A DNA stretch of 64,000 bases from Sympetrum striolatum (taxonomy: Eukaryota; Arthropoda; Insecta; Odonata; Libellulidae), in the NCBI GenBank assembly GCA_947579665.1, contig OX388341.1, positions 4,712,001 to 4,776,000 of the forward strand, in the 5' to 3' direction. Under the pieces are notes generated by a model, which did not search any database, had not been told where the DNA came from, and worked only from the letters and a program-made list of their open reading frames with translations. This document shows, in pieces, positions 34,610-44,045 of this stretch (position 1 is the first letter of the stretch; the number at the start of each line of letters is the position of its first letter). The translations under genes were made by a program, and so were the position numbers.

Positions 34610-34862
34610 CAACTTCCAGCGATCTCTCGAATTTCAACTCTCTAAATTTGCAGGAAGAGCCTCAGAAAATTTCCGAAAATCCCCTCAATGCATCCTTATG
34701 GAAAAGATCGGGACACTAGGGCCTTCTGGCATCGAACCCATGATACTGAGGTTCAAAGTCATATTTTTTCTGGTGGTTACACATGGCCAGTAATTCGTAA
34801 GCATTTCAAGTCAGTGACACTTGTAGAACATGTTTAGAATTTTGATCCCCTATAGATGTATA
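34610..34862 (+). repeat. B-box-like repeat, part 2 (interrupted copy)
   Basis: Resumes with 'cttccagcgatc', the continuation of subunit 5 in the main array. It contains 'ggcatcgaacccatg' (34729) and ends with the same terminal block 'tttgatcccctatagatg' (34842-34859) that closes copies 1-3. The higher-order unit therefore has a fixed right end even outside the main array. Confidence 0.75.
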
Positions 34863-35176
34863 TCATCATTTTCAATCCGACGTTGGAATCTCTGAATTAT
34901 GAAAATTATTAGTTATGTATTACTCACTCAGAAGCTAGTAAATTACATGTAAATTTATTTATGTAAGAAGGAGAGATAACAACTTTAAAGGTAAAGTGTT
35001 TGCCCATGAAATTTGAATATTAACAACAGGTTTTATTTTGCACATTGTTTTAATATTATTGATTTATTAGATCTAGTAAGCAGAGCGACCATATAAAATG
35101 TTCAACTTTTTATTGAAACGTTCTAATTTTGCATGCTAGAATAATATTTCAGCCAAAATGGCAATTTTCTTTTTAG

Positions 35177-35365
35177 AACTCTGATTTGTATGTTTTTGAG
35201 AAAAATATCCATTTTGTGGGTGGACTTCTTTCCTGCTACGCTCTCACTGGAGACGTGATGTACAGAGAAAAAGCCGAACATGTGGCAGAGAAACTTCTTC
35301 CAGCATTTAAGACCCCCACTGGTATACCGTACGCGTTGGTGAATGTACGAACTGGAGGGAGTCTC
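35177..35365 (+). CDS. class I alpha-1,2-mannosidase (GH47) exon
   Basis: After the acceptor 'tctttttag' (AG at 35175-35176) the frame opens in phase 0 with NSDLYVFEKNIHFVGGLLSC, continues through the TGDVMYREKAEHVAEKLLPAF region, and reaches TPTGIPYALVNVRTGG. This is the signature of glycosyl hydrolase family 47 (Golgi/ER mannosidase I, which trims mannose from N-glycans): 'FE.NIRFVGGLLSAY' with the conserved Glu in the region of the catalytic acid, and 'PTGIP'. The donor is uncertain: gtctcg after 35360 or gtgtta after 35365; the frame otherwise stops at 35381. About 62 of ~450 catalytic-domain residues are present. No neighbouring exon was found in the window, so it is one exon of a gene with long introns, or a fragment. 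Confidence 0.8.
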
Positions 35366-35389
35366 GTGTTAATTAATAACTGAAAATTT

Positions 35390-36285
35390 TAATTACTCAA
35401 ATCTCCTATTTTCATAATCACTATTTATTGAACTTTATTTTCTGCAATATTTTGCAATTCCACCTACTGTATTGACTTTGCCAATGTGAATTTATCTTCA
35501 TAATGAAGTGAATTTCATTTTAATGTTTCATCTACCATTGTTTACATTTTCTTGCTACATTTGTAAGTATGTGATATTTAGAGAAGGGACCAATTATTTG
35601 CTGTAAGTAAATATCTTTAGTACCATTTCACCTTTTTGAAGATGAGTATTTCATATCATTATTATAGAAAAATATAGAGCTTATCCCCTATAATTTTTAA
35701 TTTATTAAATAAATTATATAATAATATAACATTTAAGTAATAAAACTAAATTTAATTTAATTCTTCTTCTCTAAATTTAATTCAGGAAACTGTGATATGA
35801 AATAGGAATTTGAATGTCATCATTATTTATTCGGTTTTGCTAATATGGAGAATTTCTTTTTTAAAATTATGTATTTCTGCTACGAGAGGTTTTGAGAATA
35901 TTGTTCACTGTTTCATCTGCTACTTATCCTATTTTACCTTGGCAAATTTTATGATGTGTGATATTTTCCACATTTCCCTACAGTAATTTTGCAAAATAAA
36001 TATACTTTTTGCGAGATCGGTAGATACTGTTATTTTTATGGTAGTGGTATATTTTTTGCGTACAACCCTAACATTTTAGCCATTAATATTGAAACATAGC
36101 GGAGTAATGAATTTTTTCTGAAAAAGCCGTTTTTTCGGAGTTCTCACATATATGACCAGTTCTTTGAGCGCCATCTATAAATTGACCGATGAAAATCATT
36201 AGGATTGTTGAAGAACCGTTCAACAAACATGAAGCACCCGGTTAGAAGTCCTAAAATAGACGTATGATTTGTACAACTAGGTTTT
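35390..36285. other. AT-rich, nothing recognised
   Basis: Probably the intron downstream of the GH47 exon. No exon-like segment carrying the next conserved GH47 motif was found. Confidence 0.35.
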
Positions 36286-36289
36286 TTCG

Positions 36290-36556
36290 GCGTGTGTGGC
36301 CGCAATGTGGCCGGGCTGAGGTTGAGTGTGAAGCTAGTGACAGTGTGAGAAATTCAGATAATGAACAGAGTGAGTGTGAGGGACTGGAAACACCTTCTGC
36401 ATCACAGGCATATCAACGCTCTCAAGCAGTATACCAAAATGAAGGGGAATAGTGATTTTTACGAAACAATTGTGGAGTTGGAATTTTCTTTTAACAGCAT
36501 AAGGAAATCTCCGAAAAAAAAACAAAGCAATTAAAATTAGACAATTTCTTTAAATA
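36290..36556 (+). pseudogene. pogo/Tigger transposase C-terminal remnant
   Basis: In one frame the end reads INALKQYTKMKGNSDFYETI ... and closes KQLKLDNFFK-stop (TAA at 36554-36556). Tigger/jerky transposases typically end with a helical region (AL...+.Y...) and a terminal 'KQ..L..FFK' motif. The segment just before it is acidic/Ser-rich in another frame (36280-36440), implying a frameshift. An A9 run near 36515 shifts the frame again. No catalytic region remains. Confidence 0.4.
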
Positions 36557-36559
36557 ACT

Positions 36560-36880
36560 TTTGGTTGTGTTTTTGTATTGTAATGATGATCTTATGATTA
36601 TCGATTTCTAAAGACCGCGTAGAGACAGGGATGCGTAACACCCTAGGACTTGTTTCTACCATCAGAGCGTTTCCGGGGTGCGGGTGGTTATGCCATCTGT
36701 TGACCATCTGCAGAAAGAGAATGGGAAGAACGTTGGTCCTTAAAATTTGTGCAAAACGTGGTGATTGGATGAGGGAAACCCAAGCTAAAGAAGACGTGGG
36801 CTTCTGGGCGTCCTCCCTTCGTGGAAAAAATAGTCAAGAAATAGAGCTTGACCAGACCGGTCCTCAAAAACCCTGACCCA
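36560..36880. other. unassigned sequence
   Basis: The 81-codon plus frame at 36631-36876 (basic, with CAKRGDWMRETQAKED) is not assigned to any family; it might be a retroelement remnant. Confidence 0.25.
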
Positions 36881-37241
36881 CTCCTGTTGTGTTTTTAGTG
36901 TTCCGTCCCTTTGAGTGAAGTTGTCCCCCAATTATCGTGTTTTGTGTATTAATATGTGTTCTGTATGTTAGGGTATTAGAGTGTAGTATAAGGTTTATTG
37001 GTGGTGTTGTTTTTATGGTTCGTTTTTTCCTCTGTGTTCGGTTGGCGTTTCCTTGAGTGTGATATGTGTGTCTTTTGAGGGCATGGTTTTCATTAGTTTT
37101 GAGGTTTATTTGTCTGGAATTGTCTTTTTTGAATAGAGTAATATTAATTAAGAGAAATTGTGATTTTTATTTCCTTCGGAAAACGAGCGACCATGAGTGC
37201 ATGCATTTCGCGATAACTTGATTAATTAGTTCTGTTAAATA

Positions 37242-37430
37242 TTGGCGCCCAACTTTCGATCTGTTGATCGGTTTTTTTGATCTTTATAACGTTTTATGCC
37301 CCGCGCGGCATTTTTATTATTTTAGTAAATTTTAGCTGCGTTACAACTTGGCGCCCAACTTTCGATCTTTTGATCAGTGTTTTATCATTGTAACCTTTTA
37401 CGCCCCGCGCGGCATTTTTCATTTATTTTT
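37242..37430 (+). repeat. two ~106-bp tandem units with PBS-like start
   Basis: 'ttggcgcccaactttcgatc' occurs at 37242 and 37348, each followed by 'ttttat..ccccgcgcggcattttt'. The words tggcgccc resemble the tRNA-complementary primer-binding site that follows the left LTR in many LTR retrotransposons, and the preceding ~350 bp could be an LTR. No gag-pol sequence follows. The duplicated unit also has a small GC hairpin (ccgcgcgg). Confidence 0.5.
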
Positions 37431-37659
37431 ACCTCTTATTATTAATTTAATACCGTTACAGTATTGATAATAATTGGATCGTAGAATCGAAAAGTGAATT
37501 ATTTTACTTTTAAAGCCTCAAATCTATTTCATAGGCTCTGGATTTATAAAGGAAAATAATTGAATTACAATAAAATTCTTCTTCCTACACATGATTTTTC
37601 GCATAAATATTAAACGGTGCCTTTGTTAGCTTTCCTTCCCCAGAGGCCTACTCAAACGA

Positions 37660-37810
37660 CCAACGACTACTGAACATTTATTAGGAACTAATAAGCAATC
37701 TGCGTTTATGTCCGTGAACAATGGATTAATCTGTCTAAGAAGGAAACCCTGCATAAGCCAGAAATATAGCGTGGTCTCTTGAGATTCCATCTTAGACAGG
37801 TTTTACTGTA
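37660..37810 (-). mobile_element. Tigger-like terminal fragment
   Basis: Ends 'gacaggttttactg' + TA near 37795-37810; the complement CAGTAAAACCTGTC fits Tigger-type ends. An internal echo of the end ('ctgtctaagaaggaaacc') occurs at 37733. No coding sequence. Confidence 0.35.
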
Positions 37811-37814
37811 TATG

Positions 37815-39010
37815 TATATGAGTGCCTTTACTTCTCGATAAACAGGATGTAAAAAGACTGTCTTCACCGACCGAAATTTCATTGCACTATTCCTGACACG
37901 TGCTCCGATAGCTATAAATTGTGGTAATACTGGAACTTCAAAATTGGAGAGTAATTTATTGCCAATTTTCCTTAATTTTTACTCACCATGCAGTAAATTA
38001 AATTGCATAAAATATTACAAAATTTCCTTAAATATTTACTTTTCACAATTATTTTAATGATGTTTAAAAAACGATTTCCAACACCATGTACAGCACAAAA
38101 AACTCGCTAAGTCACAGTAACATTTGTTGTGTAGAAAATCATTGGAAAGACACGCTTGTTTAACTTTAAAAAATTCTCTTTCCTCTTTATTAGCCAGTTT
38201 TTTGTCCCCACTAGCTAACTGTCGGAACTTGCATTCATTAGAAGGCAGTTTTGGACGTTTAATTTTATGTTTTTCGTCCACTATTAAACAATACACCCTT
38301 TTAGTACTAAGTAATTCCACTGGCCAAAGTTCGCACAAACAAAATGCAATTTATATTTTTGGCCAGCTTGTTTCGATTCCACTGTAAGAACTTATGTATA
38401 TTAGAATAAATGCAAAATAAAATTTAAAAATTCTAAGTTAACAACATGAAATGTAATCGCAAAAAAATATAAGTTACCGGTAAAAGAGATAGAAGATCAT
38501 AATTTCCTATTATCATCAAGTCGGCACGGGTTACCATATCCCAGTAGCAATAATATATATTAGGTAAGTCAATAAGGCCAAATAAAAAAATAGAGGGTAT
38601 TGTATTTTACGAAAACAATGTTTTCTCTTATATCTTGGGATACCCTAGTGTACATGCATCTTTCTCTCATTTTCATAAGTAAAGTCAAAAGTAAAAGGAG
38701 GAGCATATGCGTATACTTGTTGTCCGACATGTTCTTTCCACACTAGTGCACAGTAGACTGATCACGTGGTGCCCAAACCGAGTGGTGGCGAGACTGGCTG
38801 CCCAGTGTAATAGGCTCGGTATGATACATATAATAAGTACTCTATGGTATGATGCCCCACCATGGCTCTCCGCCACCGTGGCTGCCGTTACTAAACTCAA
38901 ATTCAACAGAAACAGCTGCAACATTTTACGAGCATTTTGAGTGATAACTAAAATTTTAATTATATATTGTTCAATTGTTCCAAGAATTCAATGAAAATAA
39001 ATATTTTTCT
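37815..39010. other. unassigned, several small open frames
   Basis: Frames at 38054-38338 (-), 38124-38387 (+), 38685-38924 (-) and 38707-38940 (+) overlap one another and resemble no family. They may include decayed parts of the Harbinger element whose transposase start lies at 39014-39329 (-), since its later exons should lie in this direction. Confidence 0.3.
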
Positions 39011-39013
39011 TAC

Positions 39014-39329
39014 CTTGAACATACTACCAGTTTTTCTTTTGGAGAAATTGCCTGCCTGAAGTATGGATTATGTTTTCTTATGCTCTTCTCAATTTTCTGT
39101 GACAAAATGTTGAACTGATACTGCGTCATCCGGAAATATTGGAAAAACTTTTATTCGTCATCCAGCAGTTTCTCTTAATCAGATTCCAGTATTCGCCATC
39201 CATTTTTCTTCGTTTTAAACTTTTATGTAGCCTAAAAGGACGATGTCGTTTGCGTTTCTCTTGCTTTTCATCTTCATCCAATAATACGAATATAACACAT
39301 AAATCTTTCAAAGACAAACTTCTAAGCAT
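39014..39329 (-). pseudogene. PIF/Harbinger transposase, N-terminal remnant
   Basis: From 39290 downward the minus strand reads LDEDEKQEKRKRHRPFRLHK and then GEYWNL, the N-terminal signature of HARBI1-type nucleases. A frameshift near 39165 follows, and the frame continues as a 'DDE-stop-KFFQYFRMTQYQFN' stretch, ending in a PYFRQAISPKEKLVV segment at a clean donor (CAAG|GTAAGA, exon end 39014). In relatives the next residues are 'LRYLATG', fitting an intron at this site. The in-frame TAA and the frameshift make it a pseudogene. The DDE catalytic exons were not recognised. Confidence 0.65.
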
Positions 39330-39369
39330 CTCTACTGTAACTAAAATTCATGATATAATATAAAGTAGA

Positions 39370-40498
39370 GAGACTCACACTAAGCACCTTGGATCTACGG
39401 AGCGTCGACAAGGCACGTCCTACGAAGTCTCAGCGCCGACCCTCCAGTAAAGCTTCTTCCTTAAAATGCGCTAAACATCTTCGTGTGTTGCGCGATTACA
39501 GCGATTGTGTCATACTTACGCTCTCATTAAATATTTCCATTCAAAGATAAGGAATGTAGCTTCACTTCAAACGAAAGTTAATTTCCGTATCACCTCTCAT
39601 AGCAGAGCACCACTCGAAAGAAAATGATAGATCCTTAAGAATGTTTAAATACGATATGCTTACAGTTGTGTACTTGAACAAACGTTTTGGGTGAGGCTTC
39701 ATCTTTTAACTGTCGTGGATATAAACGTGGATATATTATTTTCATTAACACCTACGTAGTGATGTAAACTCCAACGGTCCAAAAACGCTTTTTCGAGCGA
39801 GGTATCCACTTATTAAGGTCAGTGAATTTATACACCTGATCTTGCGAAAGGTTTGAGAAAAGGTTTGCACATGTATGGCTGATATTTTTGTTGTTTTATG
39901 TTTTTGGACCAATGCCAACGGTAAGAAACCGAGTTTGTAGCATAAGAAGGCTTACGATATAATTTTAAAGAAGATGATTACGACTTTGCTCGTCCATCCT
40001 CACTATCTGCTAGGTGTTCCGCCTCAACCCCTCTGACCTTAGTTACAATCAGCTTCCAGAGAAGAATGAGGTTTACTAGACAGGATGAGGAGTGAGACAG
40101 CAGGATTTCCTCACTGAGCCATAATGCAATTAGAGGAACTTGACCACGCAAGTGAAGCACAATGACGAAAAACACTTTTCTTGGCAATCCATAAGACCAG
40201 CCATCATTCACTCATACCTCAGTAGCTTTCATTTAATCACAGCCATGATCAAAACTTACAAAAGTAAATGAAAGATACATTTTTTCTGTACCAAATTAAA
40301 AATGAATATATTTTAATATCGCTAAATATTCAAAGGTGCCTGAATCAAAAATGTTTATAAATAAATAAATTCATGTGGAATAAAAAATTAGTAAACAAAT
40401 TTAAAGTATACAATAATTTATCGACAATATTTAATTTGTAAATTATTACACTTTCCCCTTCCTTTACTACCTGAGACAATATGTTACAAATATAAACA
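39370..40498. other. unassigned sequence downstream of the ankyrin gene
   Basis: No recognised genes. The 77-codon minus frame at 39978-40211 is hydrophobic but featureless. Confidence 0.35.
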
Positions 40499-40504
40499 TT
40501 TTAT
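40499..40504 (-). terminator. candidate poly(A) signal of the ankyrin gene
   Basis: TTTATT on the plus strand (AATAAA on the minus strand) lies about 436 bp downstream of the ankyrin stop codon. Other AT-rich candidates exist, so this is only a likely choice. Confidence 0.25.
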
Positions 40505-40939
40505 TATTTCAAAGACAGTAATTATATTAGGTTACAGATATCCATATGCTGTAAGGAACAAACGCTCTCAACTCTATCCCCTTATATTCAATATACACTG
40601 ATGAATGAATTTGGATTCCGTGGGCACATCAGAAGAACATCTTCCCTTAGCTCATTCTCGAGTTGATTAGGACAGCGTTTGAGTCGCAGTTTGGTCCCTC
40701 CAACATATGTACCTAAATGCACAAGATGCGAAGTCGAAGTATTGGAGAAGCAAAATTTGAGAAGAGGAAGCTACAGCTCCCCGAAGATCGATGCAATGGT
40801 CGAGTAATTAGTAAATACGACAAAAATAGTGGATTACATTGTGAATGCGGAAGGAATATCTTCGAAGGAGAGCGCTATTAAAATTGTTTTGTCCCCCATT
40901 GAAGTCAAAAGTTTCGGATGAAAGCGAATCGGAGCGAAA

Positions 40940-41403
40940 CTATTTTTTCTTTTTCTTGGGTCCTCCGGGGGCGACTCTCACAGAGGGCCTTTGCTCCCTC
41001 GGGATGCTGCTGACGGGGACCGCAGGTGTGACGTGCAATTTGGGCACGGAGGGTGCGGCCCGCAATTTGGGCAGGACGGGGGAACTGGCACAAAGGGCGG
41101 CGCTGCTGAGCTGTTGGGTGACCACTGAGGCTTCATCGGAGACTCGGAAGGCGCGACGCAGTTTAGAGCGCAGCCACGAACCACCTGAAGCGGTGCCTCC
41201 GGCCGATTGTCGCTGCACCAACTCCTGGTGCGGTCGGACGAAGTCGCCCAGGGCGGGTTCACTGCCCCACCGACCAGCCCTATCCAGGAGATGGCTTCTG
41301 GATAACTTCTCTATAGCTTCAGCGCAGACGTATCGGCCGCAGAACCGGGCCCACTGCTCTGCCCGGAAGCCTCTGCCAGTATCCTTAAGAGTAGGAGAGG
41401 CTC
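40940..41403 (-). CDS. ankyrin-repeat protein, last coding exon
   Basis: The acceptor 'gttattccag' ends at 41404. The exon joins exon 50075-49935 in phase (g + ga = Gly) to give LLLIAG-ASPTLKDTGRGFR. It then reads AEQWARFCGRYVCAEAIEKL, completing a divergent last ankyrin repeat. The remaining ~110 residues are a low-complexity Ser/Pro/Arg-rich tail (for example SWLRSKLRRAFRVSDEASVV), ending GGPKKKKK and TAG at 40942-40940. GC-rich codon use matches the other two exons and contrasts with the AT-rich flanks. Ankyrin repeats are protein-binding modules. The sequence of the preceding repeat suggests the ANKRD33/33B group, known in vertebrates from photoreceptors. The basic tail could be a nuclear localisation signal (inference). 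Confidence 0.8.
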
Positions 41404-41477
41404 CTGGAATAACATAGAAATTTAATTAATCTTCTATTTCGGGAGGATTCCAAGGTGCTACTCTACGAGTCGAGAAG

Positions 41478-41610
41478 CACTTAACGGGCAGGGTTCACTG
41501 TACAGTTGGTCTCGCCTAAGGCGGCATACACTGTACAGTGAGCGTCTCCTAGATGGCGGCCACTGTACATTGCTCCCTGCCCGCTGAGTTAGGTGCACTT
41601 AATCTGGGTG
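41478..41610. mobile_element. small MITE-like hairpin with CACTGTACA motifs
   Basis: gcacttaacgggcaggg (41478) and ccctgcccgctgagttaggtgc (41576) form imperfect inverted ends. Between them 'cactgtaca' occurs three times (41501, 41529 and 41562). A target-site duplication is not clear. It lies 75 bp into the intron from the last ankyrin exon. Confidence 0.45.
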
Positions 41611-41696
41611 GGAATCCCTTAACAACTTTATTTCAAAATTTCCAAGAAATAACAAACGAATAGCATGCAAATAACGTGAATACTTAACACTTTATG

Positions 41697-42275
41697 TTAT
41701 GAGTTAGTACAAGAAATTTGTAAGGAACAATGTAGTAAATTTAATATTGGTTCTCGGGAACGCAGCGGTGGTGATTTCATATGAGGACGTTTCGCCGTCG
41801 GTACTGCTGGCTTCTTCAGGTCGGAAGTGATCATCTCGTCCGCTATATATACGTTACCCCCTTCCACTTTTTCACAATGTGTGCTCTCCTGATTGGCCGT
41901 TGGATATAGTAGTCGTTTCCATTTGGCTGACATGGGGTAACCGTCGTCTCTGTTGAAATTTTGTGGTCGTTTAGCTATTTCAACCGACTCTCGTATAATG
42001 CGCGGAAAATAATATGCTTCTTTGAAGAGTAACTTGGTATTGTCTAAGTCGATGGTATGGGTTCGGACCAAGTGTGCTCTTCAACCGCTGACAGTTTTCT
42101 CTCCTGGTTTTTTACCGCTCTTAGATGTTCCTTAATGCGGCAATCTATTGAGCGACCTGGTTGGCCAACGTATGATTTGCCGCAGCTACATGTGATCTCA
42201 TATACTCCTTGAGATAGGGTAGGAGGCAGACGGTCTTTCGCTCCCGCGAGACATTCGGTGGTTTTTCTTACAGTT
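41697..42275 (-). pseudogene. Penelope-like element: GIY-YIG endonuclease and terminus
   Basis: From 42210 downward the minus strand reads GVYEITCSCGKSYVGQPGRS, the GIY-YIG nuclease start of Penelope retroelements (the YIG part reads YVG), then IDCRIKEHLRAVKNQE. A one-base shift near 42071 moves into the frame THTIDLDNTKLLFKE, then ESVEIAKRP and NFNRDDGYPMSAKWKRLL, the standard PLE C-terminus. The reverse transcriptase is missing (5' truncation at about 42280, directly against B-box-like repeat). Below 41880 the non-coding terminus carries CTGAAGA (41819-41813) and GAAA (41793-41790), the pieces of a hammerhead-like core, with GCC/GGC able to form stem II. Confidence 0.8.
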
Positions 42276-42281
42276 TTAGGG

Positions 42282-42480
42282 GAATATTTGCCCTGACTTA
42301 GCGTCGAACCAGAATAATCCTAGAAGATGTCTTTATAGTTTTCCTCGGATGTGCAAGGCTTCTAGCGATCCCTCGAATTTCTACTCTCTATTTTGCCGGG
42401 AAGTGCCTCAAAACAAAATATTTTCGAAATTCCCCGCCATGTGTATTTATGGAGAAAATCGGGACGAAGACCGTGATCGT
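42282..42480 (+). repeat. B-box-like repeat fragment
   Basis: 'aatatttgccctgacttagc' leads to gtcgaacc (42302), then 'tctagcgatccctcgaattt' and 'ccatgtgtatttatggag', corresponding to subunits 5-6 of the main array. It is cut by the PLE on its left and by a Tigger-like end on its right. Confidence 0.7.
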
Positions 42481-42483
42481 TAG

Positions 42484-42604
42484 TGAGAGGTGTACACACT
42501 ATGCATATTAACGTTTCTTCTGAGCTCAGTTTGGGGGAAGTATTTGGTGCCCTTTACATGGAGGTGCTCGCTAGTGGGAACGTCCGTTATTCGAGGTTCC
42601 ACTG
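42484..42604 (-). mobile_element. Tigger-like terminal fragment
   Basis: Ends 'ttattcgaggttccactg'; the complement CAGTGGAACCTCGAATAACG is a typical Tigger/jerky terminal repeat. The flanking TA is not preserved and no other end is visible. Confidence 0.4.
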
Positions 42605-42689
42605 CTTATGTATATTTAAACTATGCAATGTAAATAGCTGGGACAATATTACGGCCATTTTGGCTCCATTCCGCGAAATTTCGAAAACT

Positions 42690-42905
42690 ATTTAAGAGAC
42701 TTCCCGGCAGGATATCAGAATCACGAAAGAGGTTTTCTATCTGTAGATTATATATAATTAATACATTATATATAATTAATCATACAAATGTCACCCAATA
42801 CCCGTGGGTTCGTTGCCAGGTGAGTGCAAACCTCCCGTTTGAAATACATTCCGTTGATTTTTATGAATTTTTTGAATTACTTCGCAATAATGCGGAAACG
42901 TAAAA
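42690..42905 (-). repeat. B-box-like repeat fragment, opposite orientation
   Basis: 'acttcccggcaggatatc' (42701) and 'gggttcgttgccagg' (42807) resemble subunits of the main array in inverted orientation. A short duplicated word, attatatataattaat, is present twice at 42747-42781. Confidence 0.5.
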
Positions 42906-42907
42906 CG

Positions 42908-43533
42908 TATAGTTCACCACAAAAAATACCTAGGAGTCACGTTTTGCAGTAACTTATCTTTTAAAGATAATATTCGAGATGCGATAGGAAAAGCGAATAG
43001 AATGCAAAGATTAACTAGTAGAAGGTTGAGAGGATGCTAGAGGATGCATCGAGAGTCAAAGAAATAGCTTACTTTTCTCTTATTCGTCCGAGTCTAGAAT
43101 ACTGCTGTGCGGTTTTGGATCCACACGAAGTAGGTTTAGTCTCAGATTTAGAGATGGTCCAGCGTAGAGCACCCGATTCGTTTGCGGGGATTTCAGGTTT
43201 GATAGCAGCGTTACGGCAATGATAGAGTCCCTCGGTTGGAATTCACTACAGATGAGAGGATCTGAATATCGTCGGAAACTTTTTGAAAAGTTCATTCGTT
43301 CAGAATTTATAGACGAAGTAAGTGAAATGTTAGTCCCAGTAAGGAGCGAACGCGATCTCCGAGAGGCATCGACGAAGCGTTATAGGGAAGTGATCGCAAG
43401 GACGGATAATTACTATTGGTCGTTTTTTTCCCAGGCTATTAGAGATGCTAATAGGGATTGAATGAATAATGGTGATGCATTACACCCTCTGCCATACACC
43501 TCTGGCGGCTCGCAGGGTATATATATAAATGTA
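42908..43533 (+). pseudogene. CR1-like LINE, 5'-truncated 3' end
   Basis: Begins abruptly at about 42908. It encodes YLGVTFCSNLSFKDNIRDAI (the RT palm-thumb boundary), then YFSLIRPSLEYCCAVLDPHE, and, in a shifted frame, MIESLGWNSLQMRGSEYRRK through RERDLREASTKRYREV. This is the C-terminus of a CR1-type reverse transcriptase, with stops and a frameshift near 43210. The 3' end is '..gccatacacctctggcggct' followed by cgcagggtatatatataaa. It is the same family as the minus-strand copy at 54300-55135 but a little more diverged. Confidence 0.8.
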
Positions 43534-43539
43534 AAACAC

Positions 43540-44045
43540 GGCAAGTGAACAGAAGTCTAAAATACATTTCATATCCGTAGTTTACTGTTTTCCTAACGAT
43601 CCTTGGTTCGATTCTAGAGCGGCATTTAGATTCCTATTTGCATTTCAAATAGGGATCAATTAAGTGTACATTGCATAGTGTGGATACTCGTGAAACTTAG
43701 AAGATGTACAGCTAGCAGCATAAAAAAGTTACCACCTTCGATGCAACCAGCATAACTCGAGAAGGGCGAGTCTTTCAGATTCTCTGTTTTGAGCGCGCTT
43801 TTCGTCTTCCTCTTTATGCCTGGTACGTTTTGAAGGCTTTTGTGATGATATATATTTTATAAATAATTGCTGAAAGTCATTGCTTTTGCTGCGGTAGAAG
43901 CAGTATTGTATTATGAAAGTATTAAATTCGTATTTCGTTAAATCGGCTTGAATCTCAAGCGTAATTCGCTCTTCTTCATAAAATATTGGACATGAATTAC
44001 TTTGGCTGCTCATATCTCCTCCTAACATAAAATATTCCATCAATG
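43540..44045 (-). repeat. B-box-like fragment and an unassigned frame
   Basis: 'ccttggttcgattctagagc' (43602) belongs to the B-box-like family, inverted. The 104-codon minus frame at 43729-44043 (acidic then basic, KRTRHKEEDEKRAQNRESER) is compositionally protein-like but matches no family I know; it sits in the ankyrin intron. Confidence 0.35.

Noticed and set aside
40845..41417. 190-codon plus-strand frame over the ankyrin exon
   Set aside because: Antisense shadow; the minus strand splices in phase with two ankyrin exons and has the domain.
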